The position numbers and the translations under genes are program-made. Below are positions 9,210 to 17,072 of a stretch of DNA of 64,000 nucleotides, in pieces; position 1 is the first letter of the stretch, and each line of letters starts with the position of its first letter. The notes beneath the pieces were generated by a model. The model saw nothing but the letters and a program-made list of their open reading frames with translations, did no database searches and had not been told where the DNA came from. This stretch comes from Nocardioides insulae DSM 17944. GTDB taxonomy: Bacteria; Actinomycetota; Actinomycetes; Propionibacteriales; Nocardioidaceae. The stretch covers positions 818,930-882,929 of the forward strand of contig NZ_KE383928.1 in NCBI RefSeq assembly GCF_000422825.1, in the 5' to 3' direction.

Positions 9210-9818
9210 ATGGCCCGTTACACCGGCCCCATGACCCGCAAGTCGCGCCGTCTCGGTGTCGACCTGGTCGGCGGCGACTCGTCCTTCGAGCGCCGTCCCT
9301 ACCCCCCCGGCCAGCACGGTCGGGCCCGCATCAAGGAGAGCGAGTACCGCTCCCAGCTGCAGGAGAAGCAGAAGGCTCGCTTCACCTACGGCGTGCTGGA
9401 GAAGCAGTTCCGCAACTACTACGCCGAGGCTTCGCGCCGTTCCGGCAAGACCGGTGACAACCTGCTGCAGCTGCTCGAGGCGCGGCTGGACAACGTCGTC
9501 TACCGGGCCGGCTTCGCCCGCACCCGCAAGCACGCCCGCCAGCTCGTCGTGCACGGCCACTTCCTGGTCAACGGCAAGAAGGTCAACATCCCGTCGTACC
9601 AGGTCTCGGCCCACGACGTGATCGACGTGCGTGAGAAGTCCCTGGAGATGACCCCGTTCATCGTGGCTCGTGAGACCCACGGCGAGCGCGTCGTCCCCGC
9701 CTGGCTCGAGGCCATCCCCAGCCGGATGCGCGTCCTCGTGCACCAGCTCCCGGTCCGCGAGCAGATCGACATCCCGGTCCAGGAACAGCTCATCGTCGAG
9801 TACTACTCGAAGAAGTGA
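9210..9818 (+). CDS. rpsD: 30S ribosomal protein S4
   Basis: A 202-residue S4 with the S4 RNA-binding domain at about residues 90-150 (RLDNVVYRAGFARTRKHARQ). The N-terminal region MARYTGPMTRKSRRLGVDLV has no cysteines, so this is the zinc-free paralogue type, while L36 in the same operon keeps its zinc ligands. S4 nucleates 30S assembly and can act as a translational repressor of its operon in some bacteria. AGAGGAGACTGAAGAGTA precedes the ATG. Confidence 0.98.
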   Translation: MARYTGPMTRKSRRLGVDLVGGDSSFERRPYPPGQHGRARIKESEYRSQLQEKQKARFTYGVLEKQFRNYYAEASRRSGKTGDNLLQLLEARLDNVVYRAGFARTRKHARQLVVHGHFLVNGKKVNIPSYQVSAHDVIDVREKSLEMTPFIVARETHGERVVPAWLEAIPSRMRVLVHQLPVREQIDIPVQEQLIVEYYSKK

Positions 9819-9825
9819 CCACGGT

Positions 9826-9861
9826 CGGTGGCCCGGTTGCCTCACGGCGGCGGGGCCACCG
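9826..9861 (+). terminator. Hairpin between rpsD and rpoA (attenuator or weak terminator)
   Basis: CGGTGGCCC (9826-9834) pairs with GGGCCACCG (9853-9861) across an 18-nt loop, giving a 9-bp perfect stem. There is no T-run after it. Its position inside an operon suggests a partial terminator or processing site rather than a full stop. Confidence 0.45.
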
Positions 9862-9946
9862 CCCTTCGGCTTTCCGCCACACATTCCCACAACCTTGTGA
9901 ATTCGGGCCCGTCAAATAGCGGGTGGGCCCGGAAAGGAAAGAATCA

Positions 9947-10957
9947 GTGCTCATCGCACAGCGCCCCACCCTGTCGGAAGAGGTCGTCGACGAGTTCCGC
10001 TCGCGCTTCGTCATCGAGCCGCTCGAGCCTGGCTTCGGCTACACGCTCGGCAACTCGCTGCGTCGTACCCTCCTCTCCTCGATCCCCGGCGCCTCGGTCA
10101 CGAGCATCAAGATCGACGGTGTTCTCCACGAGTTCTCGACCATCGAGGGCGTCAAGGAGGACGTCACCGAGGTGATCCTGAACCTCAAGGGCCTGGTCGT
10201 CTCCTCCGAGCACGACGAGCCGGTGACCATGTACCTGCGCAAGTCCGGCGCCGGTGACGTCACCGCCGCGGACATCACCCCGCCGGCCGGCGTGGAGGTG
10301 CACAACCCCGACCTGAAGATCGCCACCCTGTCCGACAAGGGCAAGCTGGAGATGGAGCTCGTCGTCGAGCGCGGCCGCGGCTACGTCTCCTCGGCGCAGA
10401 ACAAGGGCCTGGACAACGAGATCGGCCGGATGCCGGTCGACTCGATCTACAGCCCGGTCCTCAAGGTCACCTACAAGGTCGAGGCGACCCGAGTCGAGCA
10501 GCGCACCGACTTCGACAAGCTCGTCATCGACGTCGAGACCAAGCCCTCGATCCGGCCCCGCGACGCTCTCGCCTCCGCCGGTTCGACCCTGGTCGAGCTG
10601 TTCGGGCTGGCCCGTGAGCTCAACGTCGAGGCCGAGGGCATCGACATCGGTCCGTCCCCGGTCGACGAGCAGCTCGCCGCCGACCTGGCCCTGCCGGTCG
10701 AGGACCTCCAGCTGACCGTCCGGTCCTACAACTGCCTCAAGCGCGAGGGCATCCACACCGTGGGTGAGCTCATCAGCCGCTCCGAGCAGGACCTCCTCGA
10801 CATCCGCAACTTCGGTGCGAAGTCGATCGACGAGGTCAAGGCCAAGCTGGTCGAGATGGGGCTCAACCTCAAGGACAGCCCGGCCGGCTTCGACCCGTCC
10901 GCCGTCGTGTACGGCGACGACGACGACGACGCCTTCGTCGAGGACGAGCAGTACTGA
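9947..10957 (+). CDS. rpoA: DNA-directed RNA polymerase subunit alpha
   Basis: A 336-residue alpha subunit from the GTG at 9947 ([16 protein letters not shown]), chosen because GGAAAGGAAAG lies 5 bases upstream; an in-frame GTG at 9923 would add eight unlikely residues. The N-terminal dimerisation and assembly domain includes [20 protein letters not shown]. The C-terminal helix-hairpin-helix domain that contacts promoter UP elements and activators includes [16 protein letters not shown]. It ends with an acidic tail ([14 protein letters not shown]). The next ribosomal gene, rplQ, is unusually far away because of the repeat array. Confidence 0.98.
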   Translation: MLIAQRPTLSEEVVDEFRSRFVIEPLEPGFGYTLGNSLRRTLLSSIPGASVTSIKIDGVLHEFSTIEGVKEDVTEVILNLKGLVVSSEHDEPVTMYLRKSGAGDVTAADITPPAGVEVHNPDLKIATLSDKGKLEMELVVERGRGYVSSAQNKGLDNEIGRMPVDSIYSPVLKVTYKVEATRVEQRTDFDKLVIDVETKPSIRPRDALASAGSTLVELFGLARELNVEAEGIDIGPSPVDEQLAADLALPVEDLQLTVRSYNCLKREGIHTVGELISRSEQDLLDIRNFGAKSIDEVKAKLVEMGLNLKDSPAGFDPSAVVYGDDDDDAFVEDEQY

Positions 10958-11209
10958 GTTGAATCTGCGCGAGCGTGTCTCCGCTCGCCGGTGCGTTCAA
11001 AGGACAGGGTGCACCGGCGGCTGCGACACGCTGCCGCGCGGGTTGAATCTGCGCGAGCGTGTCTCCGCTCGCCGGTGCGTTCAAAGGACAGGGTGCACCG
11101 GCGGCTGCGACACGCTGCGGCGCGGGTTGAATCTGCGCGAGCGTGTCGTGCTCGCCGGTGGGCGCAAGCGCCATTATCCACCGGCTGCGCGCGACACGCT
11201 GCCGCGCGA
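10958..11209 (+). repeat. Three 84-bp tandem structured repeats between rpoA and rplQ
   Basis: The unit begins GTTGAATCTGCGCGAG at 10958, 11042 and 11126, an exact period of 84 bp. Copies 1 and 2 differ by about one base; copy 3 keeps the ends but diverges in the centre. Each unit is self-complementary: AGCGTGTC near its left end pairs with GACACGCT near its right end, and inside these CGCCGGTGC pairs with GCACCGGCG in copies 1 and 2. A nested stem-loop of about 70 nt could therefore form in RNA or as a cruciform. The array starts at the base after the rpoA stop. I see no protein that fits it. Confidence 0.93.
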
Positions 11210-11286
11210 CAATTGAACAGGGCTCGTTCGTCGAGCCCGGCCGGTGGATGCAAGCGGCACTGTCCACCGGCTGCCGCGCGACAACT
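11210..11286 (+). repeat. Degenerate fourth copy of the rpoA-rplQ repeat
   Basis: The segment starts AATTGAACAGGGCTCG and carries GGCCGGTGGATGCAAGCGGC and CCACCGGCTGCCGCGCGAC, which match the third copy closely in the inner stem region but lack the outer AGCGTGTC arm. It ends ACAACTGAA. It looks like a decayed or shortened relative of the array. Confidence 0.65.
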
Positions 11287-11294
11287 GAAGATCC

Positions 11295-11319
11295 GGTGGC
11301 CGAGCCTGTCGAGGCCACC
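11295..11319. repeat. Imperfect palindrome GGTGGCC-N11-GGCCACC
   Basis: GGTGGCC (11295-11301) and GGCCACC (11313-11319) flank GAGCCTGTCGA. The core resembles the GGTGGTNGAGCNTGTCGA-type dispersed intergenic repeat common in actinobacterial genomes, from memory. Only one clear copy is in this window. Confidence 0.5.
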
Positions 11320-11392
11320 TTCCCTCCCAAAATCGCTCCTCGAGAGCGTCTACCCCGGTACCTGACACGGCCGGAGAGAAAGGACGAGGCAG

Positions 11393-11911
11393 ATGCCTAC
11401 TCCCAAGAAGGGTGCCCGCATCGGCGGTAGCCCGGCCCACCAGAAGCTCATCATCGCCAACCTGGCGACCGCGCTCTTCGAGCACGGCCGGATCACCACC
11501 ACCGAGGCGAAGGCGCGACTGCTGCGTCCGCACGCGGAGAAGCTGATCACCAAGGCGAGGAAGGGCGACCTGCACAACCGCCGCGAGGTCCTCAAGACCA
11601 TCCGCGACAAGTCGATCGTGCACGTGCTCTTCACCGACATCGCCGAGCAGTTCGCGGACCGTCCGGGTGGCTACACCCGGATCACCAAGATCGGCCCCCG
11701 CAAGGGCGACAACGCCCCCATGGCCGTGATCGAGCTGGTCACCGAGGCCTACGAGCCCAAGGCCCCGACCGCCAAGCCGGCCGCCGCCGAGGCTGCTCCG
11801 GTCGAGGACAAGGTCGAGGAGACCGAGGCCGCTGAGGAGACCGAGGCCCCCGAGGCCGAGGCGACCGACGCCGCCGAGGACGCTCCCGCCGAGGAGTCCG
11901 ACAAGGCCTGA
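11393..11911 (+). CDS. rplQ: 50S ribosomal protein L17
   Basis: A 172-residue L17. The core, [20 protein letters not shown] to about residue 120, carries the family motif for binding 23S rRNA near the peptide exit tunnel. The last 50 residues are a low-complexity Glu/Ala tail ([20 protein letters not shown]), as in many actinobacterial L17 proteins. GGACGAGGCAG precedes the ATG. It is the last gene of the alpha operon here and a strong terminator follows 20 bp downstream. Confidence 0.98.
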   Translation: MPTPKKGARIGGSPAHQKLIIANLATALFEHGRITTTEAKARLLRPHAEKLITKARKGDLHNRREVLKTIRDKSIVHVLFTDIAEQFADRPGGYTRITKIGPRKGDNAPMAVIELVTEAYEPKAPTAKPAAAEAAPVEDKVEETEAAEETEAPEAEATDAAEDAPAEESDKA

Positions 11912-11930
11912 TCCCCACGGATCACCCACC

Positions 11931-11964
11931 AGGGCCCGTCACCTGTTCGCAGGTGACGGGCCCT
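11931..11964 (+). terminator. Terminator of the rpoA-rplQ operon
   Basis: AGGGCCCGTCACCTG (11931-11945) and CAGGTGACGGGCCCT (11950-11964) form a perfect 15-bp stem closed by a TTCG tetraloop. No long T-run follows, as is usual in high-GC actinobacteria. Confidence 0.9.
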
Positions 11965-12142
11965 CGTGCATGCCCGCACCGTCCCTGCGTGTTGAGCTGG
12001 GCCTTGTGGGCGGTCGAGTCGGGCGTTGCGGTGCGTTGGCTCGGCCGCCGCGGACAATCGAGTAGGTGTGTCACCCGCACGGTCCCCGACCCGCAGCCGG
12101 TACGGACAGAGCCGGACCCACGAGTCGCCTGCGGAGACGACG
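11965..12142. other. Gap between convergent terminators, nothing recognised
   Basis: This stretch lies within the 318-bp space between rplQ and the minus-strand secreted protein gene. Open frames cross it, but none has a plausible start, ribosome binding site or protein-like composition. I see no repeat or RNA motif here. Confidence 0.5.
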
Positions 12143-12175
12143 GAGGGCGTGTCTCCCAGTGGGAGACACGCCCTC
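12143..12175 (-). terminator. Terminator for the minus-strand secreted protein gene
   Basis: GAGGGCGTGTCTCCC and GGGAGACACGCCCTC form a perfect 15-bp stem with a 3-nt loop. It lies 54 bp beyond the stop of the minus-strand gene and can also stop read-through from rplQ. Confidence 0.85.
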
Positions 12176-12229
12176 GTGAGTGTCAGCCTTGCCTCAACGG
12201 AGCGGTCGAGGTCGCTGCGCGGCTTCGGC

Positions 12230-12682
12230 TCAGTAGCGGTAGAAGCTGAAGTAGCCGTCCGAGAAGGAGGCGCGGAAGCCCTTACCGGCCCGGGCCTGGG
12301 TGCGGTAGTAGCCGGTCTTCTTGGCGGTGAAGTTGTACTTGCCGAACTTGTTGGTGCGGTGCCGCTGGACGGTCTTCCACTTGCCGTTGACCCGCTTCTT
12401 GTACTGCAGCTGGACGGGGGCCTTCGCGTACTTCGGGAAGACCTTGCCGGTCAGCACGAGCTTGCCCCTGCGGACGTTCGCGCACAGGTTGACCTGACGG
12501 GTGCCGGGCTGGTTGACCCGGGTCAGGCACTTGCGGCGAGCGGAGACGCCGTCGACCGTGATCAGGCTGCGGCCCTCGGACGCGTTGGTGGTCGAGGAGG
12601 CGTGCGCGGAGGAGGGGGAGACCAGGAGGGTGAGGCTGGCGGCCATGAAGACGGAGGCCACCAGCGCGATGAGACGCTTCAT
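12230..12682 (-). CDS. Small secreted protein of unknown function
   Basis: A 150-residue protein with a clear Sec signal peptide: MKRLIALVASVFMAASLTLL, then VSPSSAHAS, cleavage probably after AHA. The mature part of about 120 residues is rich in Lys, Arg, Tyr and Phe (KVFPKYAKAPVQLQYKKRVN) and has two cysteines that could pair. The GKYNFTAKKTGYYRTQA segment resembles beta-sandwich or SH3-like secreted domains seen in bacterial surface proteins (carbohydrate-binding or Ig-like), but I cannot name the family. It ends FSFYRY. Strong hairpins lie on both sides of the gene. Confidence 0.8.
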   Translation of the reverse strand: MKRLIALVASVFMAASLTLLVSPSSAHASSTTNASEGRSLITVDGVSARRKCLTRVNQPGTRQVNLCANVRRGKLVLTGKVFPKYAKAPVQLQYKKRVNGKWKTVQRHRTNKFGKYNFTAKKTGYYRTQARAGKGFRASFSDGYFSFYRY

Positions 12683-12763
12683 CGAAGAGCTACTTTCACT
12701 CGGGAGGAACGGACTGCGAGGCCGTGTACCCGCCTCGTCGACGGCCTAAACCAGGAAGAGGTG

Positions 12764-12800
12764 GCGGCCGACATGACCTACCCCATGTCGGAGCGGCCGC
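12764..12800. promoter_or_regulatory. Inverted repeat upstream of the secreted protein gene
   Basis: CCGACATG (12768-12775) and CATGTCGG (12784-12791) form a perfect 8-bp arm pair around ACCTACCC. Flanking GCGGCC and GGCCGC can extend it with a small bulge. It lies 86 bp upstream of the minus-strand start and 100 bp before truA, so it could be an operator or a hairpin; I cannot decide. Confidence 0.5.
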
Positions 12801-12902
12801 ACACGGTCTCGGGCCTCAGGCTCCGCAATACCCCGGCCGGGCTGCGTGGCTCGCCTCCCGAGGAATTCCACCGTCGTACCGCGCACTCCTAGGATTGTCC
12901 GG

Positions 12903-13775
12903 GTGCGGATCCGGATCGACCTCGCCTACGACGGCAGCGACTTCCACGGATGGGCGACCCAGCCGAAGCTCCGCACCGTGCAGGGCACCCTCGAGGCGGC
13001 GCTGGCCACCGCGCTCCGTGTGCCCGAGCAGCGAGTGGTCTGCGCGGGCCGCACGGACACCGGTGTCCACGCGCGTGGACAGGTCATCCACCTCGACGTG
13101 GAGCCGGACGACCTGGTCGCAAGCGCGGGTCGTTCGCCGCATCCGCCCCTGGAGGCGCTGGTACGCCGGCTCAACGGCATCCTCCCGACCGACATCCGGA
13201 TCCGCTCTGCGGTGGAGGCGGCGCCGGGTTTCGACGCCCGCTTCTCGGCGTTGGAACGGCGCTACGTCTACCGGGTCGCCGACCGTCCAGGGTCGCTGGA
13301 CCCGCTCCGGCGTACCCACGTGATCCCCTGGCCCCGGCCGCTGGACCTGTCGGCGATGAACGTGGCCTCGTCGGACCTGCTCGGACTGCACGACTTCGCC
13401 TCGTTCTGCCGTCCGCGGGAAGGGGCCACCACGATCCGGACGCTGGCCCGGTTCACCTGGGCGCGGGACTCGGGCGGGGTCGCCGAGGCCACCGTGGTGG
13501 CCGACGCCTTCTGTCACTCGATGGTGCGCGCGCTGGTCGGGTGCCTGCTCACCGTGGGTGAGGGCCGCCGCGACCCGGCCTGGGCGGGCCGGGTGTTGCA
13601 CGCGGGACGCCGCGACCAGGGCGTGTCGGTCGCACCGGCCGCGGGTCTCACCCTCGAAGAGGTCGCCTACCCGCCGGATGAGGGCCTGCTGCGCCGGGCC
13701 GAGCAGACCCGGGCCCGACGGCCCACGCACGGGGCCACTGCGACCGCCGACAGCACCCAGGAGGATCTCGCGTGA
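12903..13775 (+). CDS. truA: tRNA pseudouridine(38-40) synthase TruA
   Basis: A 290-residue pseudouridine synthase that modifies positions 38-40 of the tRNA anticodon stem-loop. The catalytic Asp is D52 in AGRTDTGVHARGQV. The GTG at 12903 gives MRIRIDLAYDGSDFHGWA, the normal TruA start; it lies 7 bases after TAGGAT (12890-12895), the pattern of a leaderless transcript. An in-frame upstream GTG at 12846 would add 19 unconserved residues. The stop overlaps the next gene as GTGA. Confidence 0.96.
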   Translation: MRIRIDLAYDGSDFHGWATQPKLRTVQGTLEAALATALRVPEQRVVCAGRTDTGVHARGQVIHLDVEPDDLVASAGRSPHPPLEALVRRLNGILPTDIRIRSAVEAAPGFDARFSALERRYVYRVADRPGSLDPLRRTHVIPWPRPLDLSAMNVASSDLLGLHDFASFCRPREGATTIRTLARFTWARDSGGVAEATVVADAFCHSMVRALVGCLLTVGEGRRDPAWAGRVLHAGRRDQGVSVAPAAGLTLEEVAYPPDEGLLRRAEQTRARRPTHGATATADSTQEDLA

Positions 13776-14380
13776 ACGACGAGCACTACTTCTCAGCGGA
13801 TCCGACGGTGGAGTTCCGCCGGACCCCCGTCGAGGCGGAGGTGTGGGGTCGGACGCTCCGACTCACCAGCGGCTCCGGCGTCTTCGCCCAGGGCCGTCTG
13901 GACATCGGCACCTCGGTCCTCTTCCGCGAGACCCAGCCCCCGGCCGCAGGCCGGATCCTCGACCTGGGCTGCGGGTACGGCGTCATCGGGCTCGCGGTCG
14001 CGCTCGCCGTACCCTCCGCACGGGTCACCGCCGTCGACGTCAATGAGCGCGCGCTGCTGCTGGCCCGCGAGAACGCCGCCGCGATCGGCGTCACCGACCG
14101 GTTCGAGGCGCTCACGCCCGGGTCAGCGGACCCCGAGGCGGTCTACGACGAGATCTGGAGCAACCCCCCGATCCGGATCGGCAAGCAGGCCCTGCATGAA
14201 CTGCTCCTCACCTGGCTCCCGCGACTGGTGCCCGGTGGCCGGGCGGTGATGGTCGTCGGGAAGAACCTCGGCGGCGACTCGCTCCAGCGCTGGCTCACCG
14301 AGCAGGGCTTCCCGACCGCACGGATCGCCAGCGCAAAGGGTTTCCGGGTCCTGGAGAGCGTCCGGCCCTCCGGGACGTGA
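13772..14380 (+). CDS. Class I SAM-dependent methyltransferase (RsmC-like)
   Basis: A 202-residue methyltransferase of the MTS (RsmC/RlmG C-terminal half) type. Motif I is LDLGCGYGVIGLAVAL near residue 66, and the acceptor-binding motif is SNPPI near residue 130, which indicates N-methylation of an exocyclic amine, probably guanine in rRNA. It is translationally coupled to truA, so an RNA modification role is reasonable. The half-length compared with E. coli RsmC is usual in actinobacteria. The exact target is unknown. Confidence 0.9.
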   Translation: MNDEHYFSADPTVEFRRTPVEAEVWGRTLRLTSGSGVFAQGRLDIGTSVLFRETQPPAAGRILDLGCGYGVIGLAVALAVPSARVTAVDVNERALLLARENAAAIGVTDRFEALTPGSADPEAVYDEIWSNPPIRIGKQALHELLLTWLPRLVPGGRAVMVVGKNLGGDSLQRWLTEQGFPTARIASAKGFRVLESVRPSGT

Positions 14381-14387
14381 CTCGCGA

Positions 14388-14407
14388 GGGGCGAGGATCC
14401 CCGCCCC
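14388..14407 (+). terminator. Weak hairpin after the methyltransferase gene
   Basis: GGGGCG (14388-14393) and CGCCCC (14402-14407) form a 6-bp GC stem with an 8-nt loop just after the stop. It is the only terminator candidate for truA and the methyltransferase. Confidence 0.3.
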
Positions 14408-14609
14408 GGTGCGCCCGGCCAGCGTCGGGACCGGTCACGCAGCAACGGGGCCAGGAACCCAGGGGAGACCAGGTCGACCTCGGTGTGACCGTTGCCACTC
14501 GGGCGGTCCGTGCGAAAGGGTGAGGCCCGGCTCGGCCGCGGTCGTGGCGGTGGGCCGCTCAGACCAGGAACGTCTGGTGCGAAGGCATGATCACCCGAAG
14601 GGAACCGCC

Positions 14610-15392
14610 ATGAACCTCCGTCCGATTCCGTCCGATGACCTGGAGTTCGCTCTTCCGCCGACCTTCGAGGACGTCGAGAGCGAGCGTCGGCACCGCCAGG
14701 AGCGGTTGGTCGCGGCCCTGCGACTCTTCGGCCGGTTCGGTTTCGAGGAGGGGGTCGCCGGACACATCACGGCCCGCGACCCCGAGCACACCGACCACTT
14801 CTGGGTGAACCCGTTCGGGATGAGCTTCAAGCACATCAAGGTCAGCGACCTGATCCTGGTCAACCACGAGGGCGAGGTCGTCCACGGTCGCTACAAGGTC
14901 AATCAGGCGGCCTTCGCGATCCATGCGATGGTGCACCAGGCCCGCCCCGACGCGATCGCTGCCGCACACTCCCACTCCGTGCACGGCAAGGCACTCTCCT
15001 CGCTCGGCGAGCTGCTGGAACCGCTGACCCAGGACGCGTGCGCCTTCTACGAGGACCACGGGCTCTTCGACGACTACACCGGGGTGGTCCTCGAGACCGA
15101 GGAGGGCCGGCGGATCGCCCGCGCACTCGCCTCCTACAAGGCCGTCATCCTCCGCAACCACGGCCTGCTCACGGTCGGCGAGTCCGTCGACTCCGCGGCC
15201 TGGTGGTTCATCACGATGGAGCGTTCCGCCCAGGCCCAGTTGCTGGCCAAGGCCGCCGGTCGACCCGTGCTGATCGACCACGACCAGGCCAAGCTCACCC
15301 ACGGGCAGGTCGGCTATGAGCTGGCCGGGTGGGTGAACTTCCAGCCCCTCTACCAGCAGATCATCCGCACCGACCCGGACCTGTTCGACTAG
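14610..15392 (+). CDS. Class II aldolase/adducin family protein
   Basis: A 260-residue protein from the ATG at 14610; AAGGGA lies 6 bases upstream, which decides against the in-frame start at 14409. The class II aldolase/adducin fold is shown by GHITARDPEHTDHFWVNP, the AAHSHSVHGKALS zinc-site segment and ILRNHGLLTVGESVDSAAWW. The family includes fuculose- and ribulose-phosphate aldolases and decarboxylases; this longer subgroup is often annotated only as class II aldolase/adducin. The substrate is unknown. It stands alone, convergent with the P450 gene. Confidence 0.92.
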   Translation: MNLRPIPSDDLEFALPPTFEDVESERRHRQERLVAALRLFGRFGFEEGVAGHITARDPEHTDHFWVNPFGMSFKHIKVSDLILVNHEGEVVHGRYKVNQAAFAIHAMVHQARPDAIAAAHSHSVHGKALSSLGELLEPLTQDACAFYEDHGLFDDYTGVVLETEEGRRIARALASYKAVILRNHGLLTVGESVDSAAWWFITMERSAQAQLLAKAAGRPVLIDHDQAKLTHGQVGYELAGWVNFQPLYQQIIRTDPDLFD

Positions 15393-15407
15393 GCAGGTAC
15401 GGCGAGC

Positions 15408-15450
15408 GGCGGGTCAGCCGGCACCGTCAGGAGGCCGGCCGACCCGCCGG
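15408..15450. terminator. Bidirectional terminator between aldolase and P450 genes
   Basis: CGGCGGGTC (15408-15416) pairs with GACCCGCCG (15442-15450) and GCCGGC (15418-15423) with GCCGGC (15435-15440), one mismatch between the two blocks, around an 11-nt loop. The convergent genes end 15 bp to each side. Confidence 0.85.
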
Positions 15451-15466
15451 ACGCCCGGCCGGGAGC

Positions 15467-16783
15467 TCAGGCGGACTCGGCGGCGAGCGCGGGGTCGGCG
15501 TTGAGGCGGACGGGAAGCTTGTCGAGGCTGTAGACGATCGAGAGATCTCGGAAGCCGAGTTCTCCGACGTCCTCGGTGGCCATCGCCAGGTCGGGGAAGC
15601 GCCGGGCCAACCCGGTCAGAGCCGCGCGCATCTCCATCCGGGCCAGCTCGGCACCCACGCAGCGGTGCAGGCCGTGCCCGAAGGCGAGGTGGGCGGTTTC
15701 GGCGTTCTCCAGGCTGAACTGGTCGGGAGTCGGCACGTGAGCCGGGTCGCGGTTGGCGGCGGCCAGGCTGACCACCACCACCGATCCCTTCTTCACCTGC
15801 TTGCCGTAGAGGTCGTGATCCTCCTTGGCGAAGCGCGGGAAGGCGATCTGCACCGGGCACAGGTAGCGCAGCAGTTCCTCGATCACGCCGTCGACCTCGG
15901 CACGGGTGCCGGAGCGGAGCAGTTCGTAGGCGTCGGGCCGCTGCATCAGCACGTAGGCGCCCATCGAGAGCATCGAGGCGGAGGTTTCGTAGCCGCCGAG
16001 GAACACCCCGTCGGCCAGCCCGCCCAGTTCGACGTCGTCGTACTCGTGGCCCTTGTTGCGGATGATCTCGCCGATCAGCCCCTCGCCGGGGTCGGACCTC
16101 TGCTGCTTGACCGTCTCGATCAGGAAGGTGCGGGAGTCGGTGGCCGCACCGAAGACGCCGACCCCGCCCTGACTGACGTCGAAGCGGGCGACCCCGAGCC
16201 CGTGGAACTCGTCGCGGACCTCTTCGGGCATCCCGAGCAGGTCGCAGATCACCCGGAAGGGGATCTCGAACCCGAACCTCTGCACCAGGTCGACCACCGG
16301 GCCGGCGGCCTCCATGCCATCGAGAGCGTCCTCGACGATCCCGTCGATGAGCCCCTCGAGTCGCTTGAGCCGGCGCATCGTGAACTCGGGGGTGAGCAGG
16401 CCACGCAACCGGGTGTGGTCGGGCGGGTCGGTCATGCCCAACCCGCCGATGCCCTCGGCGTCCGACCGCTGGCGGGTGCCCAGCAGGTGCCGCATGTCGT
16501 TGGAGTACGACGACCGGTCGGCGAGCACGGCGCGCGACTCGTGATACCCGGTGACCAGGAACAGGTCGAGGCCCAGCACCGAACCCAGCAGGGTGACCGG
16601 CTCCTGGGTGCGGACGTCGGCGACCTCCGGCAGCAGGTCCAGGCCGTTGCGGCGCAGCGGGTAGGTCAGGTGGTCGGGCACCTTGCGGAGGGTCGTGATA
16701 TCGGGCAGGGCGGAGTCCTGGCCCCGCATCACGCGACGCATCGCGATCTTGCGGACCCGCTCCTTCACCCATGTGATCGGCAT
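15467..16783 (-). CDS. Cytochrome P450
   Basis: A 438-residue soluble bacterial P450 from the ATG at 16783. The heme-thiolate loop FGHGLHRCVGAELARME places the Cys at residue 375. The ExxR motif is EELLR, and the I-helix reads GGYETSAS in place of the usual AGxDT/ET. I chose 16783 because CAGACT lies 7 bases before it (leaderless pattern); an ATG at 16819 would add 12 residues. No ferredoxin or reductase gene is adjacent, so redox partners are elsewhere. The substrate cannot be assigned. Upstream lies the seven-copy 22-bp repeat. Confidence 0.93.
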   Translation of the reverse strand: MPITWVKERVRKIAMRRVMRGQDSALPDITTLRKVPDHLTYPLRRNGLDLLPEVADVRTQEPVTLLGSVLGLDLFLVTGYHESRAVLADRSSYSNDMRHLLGTRQRSDAEGIGGLGMTDPPDHTRLRGLLTPEFTMRRLKRLEGLIDGIVEDALDGMEAAGPVVDLVQRFGFEIPFRVICDLLGMPEEVRDEFHGLGVARFDVSQGGVGVFGAATDSRTFLIETVKQQRSDPGEGLIGEIIRNKGHEYDDVELGGLADGVFLGGYETSASMLSMGAYVLMQRPDAYELLRSGTRAEVDGVIEELLRYLCPVQIAFPRFAKEDHDLYGKQVKKGSVVVVSLAAANRDPAHVPTPDQFSLENAETAHLAFGHGLHRCVGAELARMEMRAALTGLARRFPDLAMATEDVGELGFRDLSIVYSLDKLPVRLNADPALAAESA

Positions 16784-16859
16784 GGGCACCAGTCTGACGG
16801 ATGTGACGATCCGATACATCGGGAATCCCCCTGATGTCGGGTGTGTCGCCGGTCGCGTC

Positions 16860-17013
16860 GTCCACGAGGACCGCTTCGACCGTCCACGAGGACCGCTTCG
16901 ACCGTCCGCGAGGACCGCTTCGACCGTCCACGAGGACCGACTCGACCGTCCACGAGGACCGCTTCGACCGTCCGCGAGGACCGACTCGACCGTCCACGAG
17001 GACCGATTCGACC
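16860..17013. repeat. Seven 22-bp tandem repeats (locus A)
   Basis: Seven complete units of 22 bp (154 bp in all) begin GTCCACGAGGACCGCTTCG and end ACC. They vary at only a few positions: A or G at base 5, and CTT, ACT or ATT near base 14. There are no spacers between units. The array lies between the 5' ends of the divergent P450 and ABC-F genes. Related arrays lie at 31632 (reverse orientation) and 40949. Confidence 0.95.
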
Positions 17014-17072
17014 GGGTGGGGGCAGGAAACCCGTGTGCGAGGAGAGGGTGGGGGAGAGGACAATCGGCCGAC

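Noticed and set aside
12026..12892. Plus-strand open frame opposite the small secreted protein
   Set aside because: No ribosome binding site or recognisable domain; the minus-strand gene has a proper signal peptide and flanking terminators.
16860..17013. CRISPR array
   Set aside because: The 22-bp units follow one another with no unique spacers, and there are no cas genes in the window.
16683..17072. N-terminal extension of the ABC-F protein through the 22-bp repeats
   Set aside because: It would add a repeat-encoded peptide to a family that starts near the first ABC domain. A leaderless promoter and GTG at 17073 give a normal protein.
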